Source: Procambarus clarkii (lineage: Eukaryota > Arthropoda > Malacostraca > Decapoda > Cambaridae). From it: a stretch of DNA of 64,000 nucleotides. The position numbers were made by a program, and so were the translations under genes. Below, piece by piece: positions 29,010 to 40,329 of the stretch. The stretch lies in assembly GCF_040958095.1 (NCBI RefSeq), contig NC_091195.1, forward strand, positions 21,944,865 through 22,008,864, given 5' to 3'. Position 1 is the first letter of the stretch, and every line of letters begins with the position of its first letter. The notes beneath the pieces are model-generated. The model ran no database searches and had not been told where the DNA came from. It was given only the letters and a program-made list of their open reading frames with translations.

Positions 29010-31009
29010 TACATAAATAAATAAATAAATAAATAAATAAAATAAATAAATTTTTATTCAGGTAAGGTCCATACATACAAGGTAAGATACAAAGTTGATG
29101 GATTTATAGATAGAGCTAGTACATACAATGCCTAAAGCCACTATTACGCAAAGCGTTTCGGGCAGGAAAAACATTAAAGACTAAAACTTAATACTAATTG
29201 AGTTTAAAGTATAAAATGTGTTGAGAACAAATAAAAATAAAGATAAAAAAGGGGGGAACATGGCTGAAAAAGCAGCACTAATACAATAGGTTGACAAACA
29301 GTGTTGATTAAAAAAAAAATAACAGATATGGGTTGACAATAGAGGGGTAAGGTAGGTTACAGGGAATTTATTAGGTAGTGTTTAGTTTTTATCTTAAACT
29401 GGTTGAGAGAGGTACAGTCTTTAACATGGTTGGGAAGGTCATTCCACATTCTGGGACACTTGATTTGTAGAGCATTTCTAGTTTGATTAAGTCGTACTCT
29501 TGGAATATCAAAACTGTATTTATTTCTGGTGTGGTGCTCATGGGTTCTGTTACAACCTTCAATGAAGCTTTTGAGGTCAGGATTGGCATTACAGTTCAGC
29601 GTTTTATATATGTATAATACACATGAGAGAATGTGCAGTGACTTAATGTCTAACATATTCAGAGATTTGAGTAGGGGGTACCGAGTGATGTCTGGGGCCA
29701 GAGTTGGATATTGTCCTAATAGCAGCTTTGTGTTGAGTAATTAGAGGATGTAAATGATTTTGGGTAGTAGAACCCCAAGCACAAATACCATAGTTGAGAT
29801 ATGGATAGATGAGGGAGTAATAGAGCATCACCAGGTCAGGGCGGGGTACATAATATCTGATCTTAGAAAGAATGCCCACAGTTTTTGAAACTTTTTTTGA
29901 TATATTTAGAATGTGTCCCTGGAAATTCAGCTTGTGGTCAATGAGAACGCCAAGGAATTTGCCATTTAACTTGTTACAAATTTGGGTATTGTTTATTTTG
30001 AGATTTATTTGATTAGAGGATTTATTGCCAAACAGAATATAGAAAGTTTTGTCTATGTTAAGGGTGAGTTTGTTGGCAGTTATCCAAAGATGGACTTCAT
30101 ACATAGAGATCACAATAACGTGATGCATCAAATGAACAAATCCACAAGGGCCGTGACGAGGATTCGAACCTGCGTCCGGGAGCATCCCAGATGCAGGTTC
30201 GAATCCTCGTCACGGCCCTTGTGGATTTGTTCAAAGATGAACTTTATTTAGCTCAGTATTTACTGTGGCATTTAGAGCAAGGAGGTCAGGACTGGAGTAA
30301 ATGAAGGTTGTGTCGTCAGCAAATAGAATTGGTTTGAGGTGTTGGAAGGCATTTGGAAGGTCATTAACGTAGATGAGAAAGAGGAGAGGGCCAAGTATGC
30401 TGCCCTGAGGAACACCAATGTTGATGGGTTGGGTGGGAGAAATTGAATTATTCACAGAAACATACTGGAGCCTGTCAGTAAGGTAAGATTTGAGGTATTG
30501 CAGGGAGTGACCTCTGATTCCATAATGATGTAATTTAAGAAGAAGGTTTTGGTGCCTGATAGTGTCAAAAGCTTTACGCAGGTCCACAAATAACCCAACA
30601 AGGAACTCATTTTTATCAAGAGCTGCATGAATCAAGTTAATCATACTAATAAGTGCATCGTTAGTGCTTTTTTGGGTCTTTATAGATAGTATATATATAT
30701 AGAGCTAAGTATATTGTGTTTGGCTAGATAAGAGTAAAGGTGCTTGCAGATTAGTTTTTCAAATATTTTTGACAAGTTTGGCAGGATCGATATAGGTCTG
30801 TAATTGTTAACATCTGTGAGATCACCACATTTGTGGACAGGGGTTACTCTCGCTTTTTTTTTAGGATATCTGGAAAGGCTTGGAGTTCAAGTGACTTGTT
30901 GAAGAGCAATGCAATAGCAGGGGCTAAAGATCTGGAGGCTTTTTTGTAAATTAAAGTTGGTATCTCCTCAAGGGCACTAATCTTGGTTTTAAGGGAAAAG
31001 ATTATCTCA
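29010..31009 (-). pseudogene. CR1/L2-like LINE 3' half (RT to tail), frameshifted
   Basis: Minus-strand RT: NNYRPISILPNLSKIFEKLI (about 30790), LFVDLRKAFDTIRHQNLLLK with motif A Asp, IGVPQGSILGPLLFLIYVND, and LFADDTTFIYSS with the catalytic DD. Then the thumb (KLNFQGHILNISKKVSKTVG, YVPRPDLVMLYYSLIYPYLN) and the C-terminal NLPNHVKDCTSLNQFK-type end (29357). The 3' UTR carries acgcaaagcgtttcgggcag and ends in (taaa)n at 29012-29052. Frame breaks occur near 29660 and 30860. Interrupted at 30098-30232 by a foldback SINE and at 31009/33776 by the plus-strand LINE. It lacks RNase H, as expected for this superfamily. Confidence 0.85.
30086..30244. mobile_element. Foldback SINE insert with 12-bp target duplication
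   Basis: Insert 30098-30232 is flanked by aaagatggactt (30086-30097) and aaagatgaactt (30233-30244). It holds a minus-strand SINE end (B box ggttcgaatcc) joined to an inverted second copy. The 40-bp arms gaacaaatccacaagggccg.. and ..cggcccttgtggatttgttc are perfect complements around a ~19-nt loop. Confidence 0.8.
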
Positions 31010-31665
31010 TTATGATTAGTAAGAATTTAAAACAAAAGGATCAATGCATGAATGTTCGTAATAAGGCGAATAGGACACTGGGATTTATTAATCGAAGCGT
31101 TAGTAACAAGACACCTGGTGTGGTTCTTAAGCTATATCTTGCTCTGGTTAGGCCCCATTTAGATTATGCAGTTCAGTTTTGGTCGCTGTACTATAGAATG
31201 GATATAAATTCACTTGAACGTGTCCAGCGTAGGATGACTAAGTTAATTCCCCAAATTAGAAATCTTTCATATGAAGAAAGATTAACAAAGCTTAAGTTGC
31301 ATTCACTGGAAAGGCGAAGACTTAGGGGTGACATGATAGAGGTTTACAAGTGGTTGAATGGACATAACAGGGGGGATATTAATAGGGTATTAAAAATATC
31401 AACACAAGACAGAACACGAAACAATGGGTATAAATTGGATAAGTTTAGATTTAGGAAAGACTTGGTTAAATACTGGTTCAGTAACAGGGTTGTTGATTTG
31501 TGGAACCAATTGCCGCGTACCGTGGTGGAGGTGGTGTCCCTCGATTGTTTCAAGCGCGGGTTGGACAAGTATATGAGTGGGATTGGGTGGTTATAGATAG
31601 GAGCTGCCTCGTATGGGCCAATAGGCCTTCTGCAGTTGCTTTTGTTCGTCTGTTCTTACCTTTTT
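31006..31665 (+). pseudogene. 5'-truncated copy of CR1-like LINE (C-terminus and 3' end)
   Basis: Encodes the last ~194 residues of the RT protein (SKNLKQKDQCMNVRNKANRT to DKYMSGIGWL), nearly identical to the end of the next copy, followed by the same 3' UTR (ggagctgcctcgtatgggcc, taggccttctgcagtt) and an eroded tail. It sits head-to-tail before the longer copy. Confidence 0.85.
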
Positions 31666-33778
31666 GGCAGTGCTATCAGTGATTCTAGTAGGTCTAGGGA
31701 TTTCGATGTGGATTCAATATATAACTTATTTAAGAATATTCTAAACAAAGCACAGGAATGTAGTATACCATACAAATTGAATAGATCGTATACTAATGAC
31801 CCAAAGTGGATAACAAAGAATTTGAAGAACCTTATAGGTAAAAAGAGAGCTTGGTACAAAAGGATTAAAAATGGGGAGGTCACTTTAGAACAGGAATTCG
31901 TACAACTGGTTAGAAATGTTAAAAAAGAGATAAGGAAAGCAAAAAGAAACTATGAAGTTCGCATAGCAGGGCAAGCAAAGACAAATCCTAAAGGGTTTTT
32001 TCAGTTATATCGTACTAAGACTAGGGAAAGGATAGGTCCATTAAAAACTGAGACAGGTCAAATAACAGATAGTGATGAAGAGATGAGTAGTATTTTTAAT
32101 AAATATTTTGTATCTGTATTTACTAAAGAGGAACTTAACAATATGCCTTCAGCCGAACAAGTCTATGTGGGTGGGGACGAGGACAGGTTGACGAGTTTAG
32201 CAGTTACCAGGGAGGATGTTCTTAAACAAATAGTAAAACTCAAACCAAACAAATCCCCAGGGCCGGATGAAGTGTTTGCTAGGGTGCTTAAAGAATGCAA
32301 AGAGGAGCTTTGTGACCCACTGTCAACCATATTTAATAAATCAATAGAGTCAGGCAGAGTGCCAGAGTTTTGGAAAGTTGCTAATATGATACCAGTTTTT
32401 AAGAAAGGAGATAGATCACTTGCGTCTAACTATCGACCAATTAGCCTAACGTCTATTGTGGGAAAGTTACTCGAATCTATAATAGCAAATAAAATTCGTC
32501 TTCATCTTGAAAAACATAAATTAATAATTGAGTCGCAACATGGTTTTATAAATGGCCGTTCATGTTTAACAAATTTGTTATCTTTTTATTCTAGCATTGT
32601 TGAGGCAGTTGATAGTGGTAAGGATTGCGATGTTGTATACCTTGACTTTAGCAAAGCTTTTGATACAGTGCCACATGAAAGACTGATTAAAAAAATAGAG
32701 TCTCATGGTATTGGGGGTGCTATATTAAGCTGGATTAGGGCATGGCTATACCAAAGGAAACAGAGAGTTAGTATAAATGGAATCAAGTCAGAGTGGGAAA
32801 ATGTTGTAAGTGGAGTGCCTCAAGGCTCTGTCCTGGGACCTCTGTTGTTTATAATATATATAAATGATTTAGATTCAGGTTTGAGTAGCAACATTTGCAA
32901 ATTTGCCGATGATACGAAAATCGGTAGGGAAATTAATTCGGAGGAGGACTCACTATCACTTCAAGTTGATCTAGATAGGGTTTTGAAATGGTCAAAGGAT
33001 TGGCAGATGCAGTTTAATGCTGATAAATGTAAAGTTCTGAGGTTAGGTAATGATGATAGAGTTACAAGATACGAGCTAGATGGTGTTGTGATTGCGAAGT
33101 CGGATTGCGAAAGGGATCTGGGAGTTATGATTAGTAAGAATTTAAAACAAAAGGATCAATGCATAAATGTTCGTAATAAGGCAAATCGGACACTTGGATT
33201 TATTAATCGCAGCGTTAGTAACAAGACACCTGGTGTGGTTCTCAAGCTATATCTTGCTCTAGTTAGGCCCCATTTAGATTATGCAGTTCAGTTTTGGTCG
33301 CCATATTATAGAATGGATATAAATTCACTTGAACGTGTCCAGCGTAGGATGACTAAGTTAATTCCCCAAATTAGAAATCTTTCATATGAAGAAAGATTAA
33401 CAAAGCTTAAGTTGCATTCACTGGAAAGGCGAAGAGTTAGGGGTGACATGATAGAGGTTTACAAGTGGATGAATGGACATAACCGGGGGGATATTAATAG
33501 GGTATTAAAAGTATCAACACAGGACAGAACACGAAACAATGGATATAAATTGGATAAGTTTAGATTTAGGAAAGACTTGGGTAAATACTGGTTCAGTAAC
33601 AGGGTTGTTGATTTGTGGAACCAATTGCCGCGTAACATTGTGGAGGTGGGGTCCCTCGATTGTTTCAAGCACGGGTTGGACAAGTATATGAGTGGGATTG
33701 GGTGGTTATAGAATAGGAGCTGCCTCGTATGGGCCAATAGGCCTTCTGCAGTTACCTTTGTTCTTATGTTCTTATGTT
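31656..33778 (+). CDS. CR1-like LINE, RT frame intact (691-codon frame 31636-33711)
   Basis: An uninterrupted reverse-transcriptase frame; LINE homology starts at about 31670 (SDSSRSRDFDVDSIYNLFKN), so the first codons are neighbouring sequence. RT blocks: KPNKSPGPDEVFARVLKECK, NYRPISLTSIVGKLLESIIA, YLDFSKAFDTVPHERLIKKI (motif A), SGVPQGSVLGPLLFIIYIND (motif B) and CKFADDTKIG (motif C, catalytic DD). Thumb and C-terminus (ERVQRRMTKLIPQIRNLSYE) follow. It would copy its RNA at a nicked target in the nucleus. The endonuclease domain is absent (5' truncation), so this copy cannot be autonomous. The 3' end is the octamer tail ttcttatgttcttatg, the hallmark of CR1 elements. An intact frame suggests a young insertion. 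Confidence 0.85.
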
Positions 33779-34471
33779 ATGTCTAGTGATTAAGGGTATG
33801 AGGAAGCAGGAATTCATACAGTTGAGGAAGCTAACAGCAGTAGGGTGTTCAGGCTCGCAGAGGTCAATATTAAAGTCCCCTGCGATAATTAGATGGTTTT
33901 TGTTCAGTCTGTTATCAAGTATTAGATTTCTAAGGTTTGAGTTGAATTCGGACACATCAGTGTTAGGAATTCTATAGACTGCACCCACAGTCAGGACAGA
34001 CTCAGCACCCTTGACTCTAAAACTGGCTAAGATATACTCCCCACAGCAGTCTCTAGTTCTAATTACTTTTAAGCATGTTAGTTCTTGGTGGTAGTAAAGA
34101 GCAGTGCCACCACCTCTCTGAATTTGACGACAGTTGTGAATTACCGAGTAGTTAGGCATGTTAAAGAGTTGAGTAGTATCCTCTCTCAACCACGTTTCTG
34201 TAAGTATAATAAAAGAGAATTTGTTGTCAATAGTTTCAATCAAGGCACTAACATCATCGAAGTGTTTACCTAGGGATCTAACGTTCAAGTTGATTACAGA
34301 GATATTGTGATTATCTGTTAATACATTGTTTACATCATGTGCTGTAAAATATCTGCAATTTTGATCATTAAAGTGATGATTGTCATAGATAGTGGATAAG
34401 AGGTTTAGTTCTGGGTCTATACTTGTCTGCATAAGAAGGCTGGTTGTAGGAAAACAAGGCAAGAATGGCAA
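33776..34471 (-). pseudogene. CR1/L2-like LINE endonuclease domain (5' half of the 29010-31009 element)
   Basis: Minus-strand EEP frame with ISVINLNVRSLGKHFDDVSA, FIILTETWLRED (catalytic Glu), GGGTALYYHQ, VGAVYRIPNTDVSEFNSNL and LIIAGDFNIDLCEP, ending SFLNCMNSCFLIPLIT where the plus-strand CR1-like LINE begins. The Met at 34471 is a plausible ORF2 start. Between this and the RT part at 31009 about 250 codons are missing, so a deletion accompanied the nested insertion. Confidence 0.8.
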
Positions 34472-34732
34472 TTACAAAATAAAATTTTGATATAAAAGGG
34501 GGAAAAATATATAAACAGGACTATACAAAACAAAAACAAATTGAACAAAAAAAGAAAAATGAGGTAGATTGCTTACAAGTTCTCTCAGGTACACTGTAAG
34601 TAATAATTTGCATAATGAGACACAGGCAAAGCCAGGGGTACAATGGAGTAAGGGAGTATGGCGAGGCTAGGCAACCTAGGTAATAAATGAAATCAAAGAA
34701 AAAAGTTGATTAATAAACATAGGCAAATTAAA
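34472..34732 (-). other. 5' region of the CR1/L2-like LINE
   Basis: Non-coding, T-rich on the minus strand, between the endonuclease ATG and the neighbouring I-type LINE; no repeats recognised. Confidence 0.4.
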
Positions 34733-36640
34733 TAATCTGGGAAAGTGAGCGCTCTCTGACTAAAGCATCAATTTGGCTTAAGACATTGTACTTTGCTTCT
34801 TGTCGAAGCAAGGACTGTTCTTTAATCAGCTTCTTGGGTGGGAAAGGTGGGACAGTAATTTGGAAAGGAGTGATCTCCCATGGGGCAGGAAAGTGTTGTT
34901 GTTGTCTCTCTTGGTAGGGGTGATGAAAGTTATACATTCTGAGCACATTGGCAGTTACGGTAACCCATTTGGAGGGATGCTGACCTTCAAGGAAGAAGGG
35001 TTGGAGGGCTTCAGTACAGGGGTTAGGGTGGGTTAGCCTAAGCATCTTGATACCAATTAAAGCATTAATGTCAGTGATACGATCACTTACACATGAAATA
35101 TTCAGTTCCTTCCTCATGTTTAGTAATTTAGTTGTTCGGGGGCATCCGAGGATTATCCTCAAGGCTTCGTTTTGCATCTTTTCCAGCCCTCCAAGCATTC
35201 TCTCAGGCACTAGAGCAAGCATGGGTGCAGCATAATCAATCAGAGACCTAATATATGAGAGATACATCATTTTGACAATTCTCACATTTGCATCATAGCT
35301 TGGATGGTAGCCTGCCACAGCCTTGAGAGCACGGAGCCTCTCGCTACATTGGCGACCCAGTCTGGCTACAACATTGCGGTACAGTGGAACTTCAAGACCA
35401 AGGTATTTGTATCTGGTTACATAGTCGAGCAGAGAGCCATCATGCAACTGCATTTTGCGAACGGCCCCACCCCGTCTGGGTGGGCGTCGGTTCAGGATCT
35501 TTGTTTTCTCTACTGAGATGACCAAGCCTAGCTCCTGGCATGTGTGCAGTACAGAGTTCAGAACATTTTGGGTGTTGGTATACCCATTGATGTGGATCAG
35601 TATGTCATCCGCATAGCTAATGATGTGTTCGCTGGGCCTCCTAGTTACTGAGTTTAAAAATGCATTGATTAACACATTGAACAGAGCAGGACTGAGGACA
35701 CCTCCCTGTGGAGTGCCAAGTTCAAAATCTCTAGTTACACTCCTATGCCCTTGGAACAGTACAGATGACTTCCTGTTGGATAGATAGCCTCTTATCCACC
35801 GTAATAGCCATCCTCCAACATTCATTTTAGCAAGTTTGCTCAAAATGACGTGTGGGTTAGCAATGTCAACGGCTGACTTAAGATTTAGGAAAGTGGTATA
35901 TGACCTATCAGTATGCAGGGTGAGGAATGTGGTAATACAGTGATGTACACTCTTTCCATGCGTAAAGCCATATATCTGGGGAGACAACATGTTACTAATG
36001 CTGTAAAGGAGGTGGTTGAGAACCATCCTCTCAAGACACTTAAAGAGACAACTAGTGAGGGAGATTGGGCGAAAAGCACTCTGCTGGTGAGGTTTAGGAA
36101 TGGGAATAATAACACTGTTGGTCCATGACTTAGGATGCTCCCCAGTTACATAGCTCATATTATACAATTGAAGCAAGGGATTCCCTGGAACTAGCAGAAA
36201 CATATGCAGTATGCCGTAAGTAACTCCATCCTCCCCGGGTGATGTAGCTTTGCCTTTATGTAGAGCAGAGTCTAGTTCGTATTCAGTAAAAAGCATGTCA
36301 CAGTCATCCTCTTGATGAAGCATGAAGTCAAGGAGCCTTGCTCTATCAGTATATCTATTATTTAATTCATTCTGTGAGGGTAGAGGAAGATTTTTCAAAG
36401 CTGGAAGTCGTGGCCCAAGCATCAACAAGCTCATTTGCTCTGTGCAGAGGATTAGGGTGCGAGATCTCTGCAGCATTTTTCCCTTTGATCTTGTTGATAT
36501 CCTTCCATGCCCGACTTAGTGGCGTGTGAGAATTGAGACCACGGACAAAAGTTTCACAGTCTGTCTGCCTCAGCTCCACCATACGTTCCCTGGCCTTAGC
36601 CAGAACCGTTATATAGAAGAGCGAAATCTGATTATGCATT
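34728..36640 (-). pseudogene. I-type LINE ORF2, RT domain, truncated at RNase H
   Basis: Minus-strand frame: a pre-RT segment (36639-36367, RAWKDINKIKGKNAAEISHP), frameshift, then 582 codons with GKATSPGEDGVTYGIL, SVIIPIPKPHQ and SAFRPISLTSCLFKCLERMV. Motif A is altered (TFLNLKSAVDIANP, where family members have F-x-D-x-x-x-A-F-D, so the first catalytic Asp is Asn). ELGTPQGGVLSPALFNVLIN and HIISYADDILIHING (DD intact) follow. It ends ALVRERSLSQII and stop at 34728, exactly where YTDGS of RNase H should begin. The 2983-3955 fragment shows how it would have continued. The same family lies at 63040-64000. Confidence 0.85.
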
Positions 36641-37262
36641 TTGGTTGTATAAGGTAGCCAAATCCATCAAAATATTATATATGTACCTAACTAAATTAGT
36701 GATTAATCAACCAATTACTCCATGGGATAAGTGGGATCTATCAGTTGATTTTGTAAATCCGCCCAAGAAAGATAGTGTGCACTCTACATTATTAAAACAG
36801 TTAACACTGAAAAGCATCACTGAAAGTACTCAAGGTATGGGTAACGATGTGTATCAGTGCTATACCGACGGCTCTGTAGAAGAAGGTGGACGATGTACCG
36901 GATGTGCATGTAATATATTTGAACAACCTTCTCTCGTATATACAGCAATGAAGCTAAAGCTGATTAGAATTACATTTCACCTTTGTAAATGCACATTAAT
37001 GATACTATGTAAAGAACACATCGACCACTTAATGTAGGGAAGTCGTAACTTTGTGTATCTATGTCTGTAGGTTAGCTTAGCACTTTAAAAGCACTACAAT
37101 CACCTGTGGTTGATTGTTCAATATATCCCTGTACTATATGTTTAACAGATCTCTGACCCTGTCCATGGAGGACAGAAGAAAATGTATATATGCTGGTTAG
37201 CATTGTAAATGTCTGGCCACGTCTGTGGTAGAAAATAATAATAATAATAATAATAATAAATG
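36618..37262 (+). pseudogene. I-type LINE 3' end (RNase H start and 3' UTR), copy 1
   Basis: Plus strand: DYAFWLYKVA(N/K)SIKILYMY, then SVDFVNPPKKDSVHSTLLKQ and VYQCYTDGSVEEGGRCTGCA (first RNase H Asp), a premature end after ITFHLCKCTLMILCKEH, 3' UTR and an (aat)n tail at 37240-37262. Most of RNase H is deleted. Same lesion as in 53670-54212, so the deletion predates the duplication. Confidence 0.8.
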
Positions 37263-38095
37263 TTTCATGTGCAGTGTCACAATAACCTCTCCTTACACAC
37301 TTAACTTGTCGTCACAGAATTTTATTAACGATTATGTCTGTGTATAATAAAATTTCCAAAATATTTCTAAATATAAAGGACTAAATAAATTAGTAGATAA
37401 ACTACAAAAATAAATAACACTTATCGAGATTATTAACAAAATAGAGTTACAATTGTTACAAATTTAAATATTTTTAAAATTTTACTTTATTATCTTTAGA
37501 GTTGTAAAATTTTATGTAAATCTTTTAAAACTTTAGGTTGGAAAGAAAATCATTTAATAGAATTGTTAAGAAGTTCTTAAATTCTTTAGGTCTTTTTAAA
37601 TGTATTGTATATTTTGTTTAAAAATGTGTCGAAATTTTACCTATAATTTTTAATTTCTATATATGAGTAAATACTTGTTAGATCTGAACAGTTCACAATT
37701 AAAACTGAGGTCAATTTATACAAGAAAGATTTATCACAAAAGTTGTCTTCTTTTATTGCCTTATTTAGACAGTTAAAGGATTACTAATATCTTGTCTATA
37801 AGTTTTAGCTATAATTCATGGATAAAAATTTAACATAGTTTACTCATATAAAATTGTGTCTCCTACAACTAATTTATAGAAAACGAAAGATAATAGAGTT
37901 TTCTTTAAATAAACGTTAAATTATTAAACGGGAGGACACTTATAAATAACTTTCTGTAAAAAAGAAAATTTATGTATTATTTACGTAAGAGATTTTCATA
38001 ATATTGGCATAACACGTAATCATTATTATTATATATTGTATAAGTACACATTGGTAGTGACCACAAACCAATCATCATGAAATTTATACTGGGAG
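37263..38095 (-). repeat. AT-rich dispersed repeat
   Basis: Inverse of the family at 27997-28995, with one 59-bp unit at its left edge (cacttaacttgtcgtcaca) and the atgaaatttata end at right. Confidence 0.7.
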
Positions 38096-38099
38096 GATG

Positions 38100-38437
38100 A
38101 CTCATGCAGGATTATCATCAATGAAATAGCCACGAAAAAATCCAACATGAAACCACAAGAAATGAGGCACAAATATCTCGAGGAAATTTATAAAGAAGCC
38201 GGAGATGAACTAGATCAAATCTACACCGATGGGTCATCTAATCCTGTTAATGGCAGGGCTGGTGCAGCATACACGGTAATTAAGGATAATACTTTCCAAC
38301 GTAAAAATGAAGAAAAAGCGAGTATTGAGAACTATTCCTCTTCAACACAAGCAGAGTAACTGCCATTGTTATGGCGTTAAGGTTTCCTTGAACGGAGCAC
38401 TAATGGTGGTTGCAATGACAGGTTGCAATTCTTATAC
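38100..38437 (+). pseudogene. RNase H fragment of another I-type LINE, copy 1
   Basis: EAGDELDQIYTDGSSNPVNG RAGAAYTVI, then SSTQAE with a stop (gagtaactg) where copy 2 at 55300 reads STQAELTAIVMAL. Two of the RNase H carboxylates visible; remainder missing. Confidence 0.75.
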
Positions 38438-38564
38438 CATGTCGTAGCTCAGTCGATAAAGGCAGCGTCTGGGATGCTCTCAGACGCAGGTTCGAATCCT
38501 CGTCACGTCCATTGTGGATTTGTTCATAATATGCATCACTCTATTGTGATTTCTGTGTGTAATC
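38438..38564 (+). repeat. tRNA-derived SINE, copy 1
   Basis: A box tagctcagtcgataaagg and B box ggttcgaatcc spaced as in a tRNA, then gtggatttgttcat and tattgtgatttctgtgtg. The arms do not fold into a functional tRNA. Copies at 55381-55506 and inside 30098-30232. Confidence 0.8.
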
Positions 38565-38986
38565 TGTAACGGTTCTATTGTTACGTAAAGTATGGTGACA
38601 ATAAACACAGACACTAAGATACTATATATATATTTGGTCGAATATACAGAAGTACACAGGTGATACTTTGGTGTGAGTTGAGCGCACTGAGCGTCGGTAC
38701 AGTATCTCGCAAGTGTCTGCTCTAGACCACACTTGAAAGTAGACTAGTTAATGTTTGCTATTCTGCTGCTTATATGCTCGGGCAACACCTCACCGTGTTG
38801 CCCGGGCAACGCCTCACCTCATTCATCTCCAAAGGTTGACAGGAATATTAACAATGCATTTGGAGCGAGTATATTATTGGGATAATCTACTCGCTACAGA
38901 ACTCCCCCTCCCAGGGGATGAAAGGAAAAATACTTGATCAAGGAACTTAGCTGGTCGGTAAATTGTACGCCCTGCTACTCGCTACA
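38565..38986 (-). mobile_element. Deleted LTR retrotransposon, TSD AATC, minus orientation
   Basis: 3' LTR 38565-38898 (tgtaacgg.. to ..cgctaca on plus), then a polypurine tract (cccctcccagggg on plus), ~75 bp of the internal 3' end, and only 11 bp of the 5' LTR (38976-38986). Flanked by AATC at 38561-38564 and 38987-38990. The paralogue at 55507-55510 has a single AATC: a clean empty site. Confidence 0.9.
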
Positions 38987-38990
38987 AATC

Positions 38991-39649
38991 CACCACATCA
39001 CCCCATAACATCCACAAGAGTTGATGTTGTTGTTGTTATTGATTTAAAGGCGACATCGATCGTGGGATCGGATGCGCCCCCGCGTACCCGTGAAGGGTTA
39101 ATCATGAAGTCCGTAAAAGTGAAACTCCAAGCGTAATCGTGAAACGAGTGACGCCAATCACTGGAAACTAATATGCCTCGTGGCAAAGAAACGCAAACGG
39201 GCAGATGATTGGGGAGCCCCAGGAGTCCCTCAGGGTGACAAGCACCGGCCCCGCCCCACACAGAGAACACTGGGAAGCAAAACCAAGAACTCGGCCCCCA
39301 ACTAAAACACAAATGTCATCCAGTGTCCCCCGGCAGAGCAGAAGCCGGCCGCCCACCACGACTGAGAGCACACCAGGAGCCCACCAAGACCCTGTACCAA
39401 CCCTCGGCACCTCTCGGCCAAGCCAGCGCCGAACACCGTCACCCCGTCGGGAGAACCAGCCAGAACACGTAAAAATTTTTTACTAACCATCCTGTGACCC
39501 AAGGCGATATGTGCGACAGGCTTCATACAACCGGACCGTTGAAGAAGAATGCCAGACGGCAGTAGCAAATCCAAAACGCGAAAACAGAACATGATCCGGC
39601 GGCTCCTAGGCGGAGGTGTCCAGACGTCCGCTCGTCGTCAAGGTTGAAC
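38991..39649. repeat. Non-coding duplicated block with single 61-bp unit
   Basis: Matches 55511-57590 apart from the repeat expansion there. The 61-bp unit (gagccccaggagtccctcag..) occurs once at 39212-39272. Open frames on both strands here are not supported by any family. Confidence 0.7.
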
Positions 39650-39905
39650 CACGTGTCCTCACTCTCCAAGTGGAACATTAACATCCACCACCTCACCCCC
39701 TAACACTCCCCAAGTGGAACATTAACATCCACCACCTCACCCCCTAACACTCCCCAAGTGGAACATTAACATCCACCACCTCACCCCCTAACACTCCTCA
39801 AGTGGAACATTAACATCCACCACCTCACCCCCTAACACTCCCAAGTGGAACATTAACATCCACCACCTCACCCCCTAACACTCCCCAAGTGGAACATTAA
39901 CACCC
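39650..39905 (+). repeat. 44-bp minisatellite, about 6 units
   Basis: Unit ccccaagtggaacattaaca + tccaccacctcaccccctaa + cact; opposite orientation to 766-1236. Confidence 0.95.
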
Positions 39906-40329
39906 TAACATTAACACATGTACATATACATGTTAAATAAAATGGGAGATACATTCATAATCCGTCCGTAAATGTTAGAGTGTCGCCGGATACTGTAGGA
40001 GGTACACACAAGGAAGACTGTCTAAGCAGGAACATCGGGGCCCAGTTATGATTGTGTGGTCACACCTGACAATAGGCCAGACTGGTGGCAATACAATGCT
40101 CTGCTTCCTGCTGTAAAGCTGTTCTCGGGAACACTAAAGCACATATGACCTAAATTGTTGTCTAGAAAATTGCTGGGGTTTGCTGCAGACGGAGGAGCGA
40201 TCCCAACACGCTGGCAACGCTTGTGTCTCTGTGAGCATGTACCACTTAATGACAATAACCCATTGTTCCTTCTTGTGAATATATAAATATAATAATATAT
40301 AAATGTGCCTTAATTTATGTAAAGTCTTC
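39906..40329. other. No gene recognised
   Basis: Non-repetitive in this window; starts with a small palindrome (catgtacatatacatg). No supported ORF. Confidence 0.5.

Larger units (their letters stand above)
36610..39905. repeat. Second segmental duplication, copy 1
   Basis: Collinear with 53555-58832: LINE end, AT-rich repeat, RNase H piece, SINE, a GC-richer block with the 61-bp unit once, then the 44-bp minisatellite. This copy alone carries the LTR insertion at 38565-38986. Confidence 0.85.

Noticed and set aside
38444..38513. Possible tRNA gene
   Set aside because: A and B boxes are present but acceptor and anticodon arms do not pair properly, and the same unit with the same tail recurs: tRNA-derived SINE.
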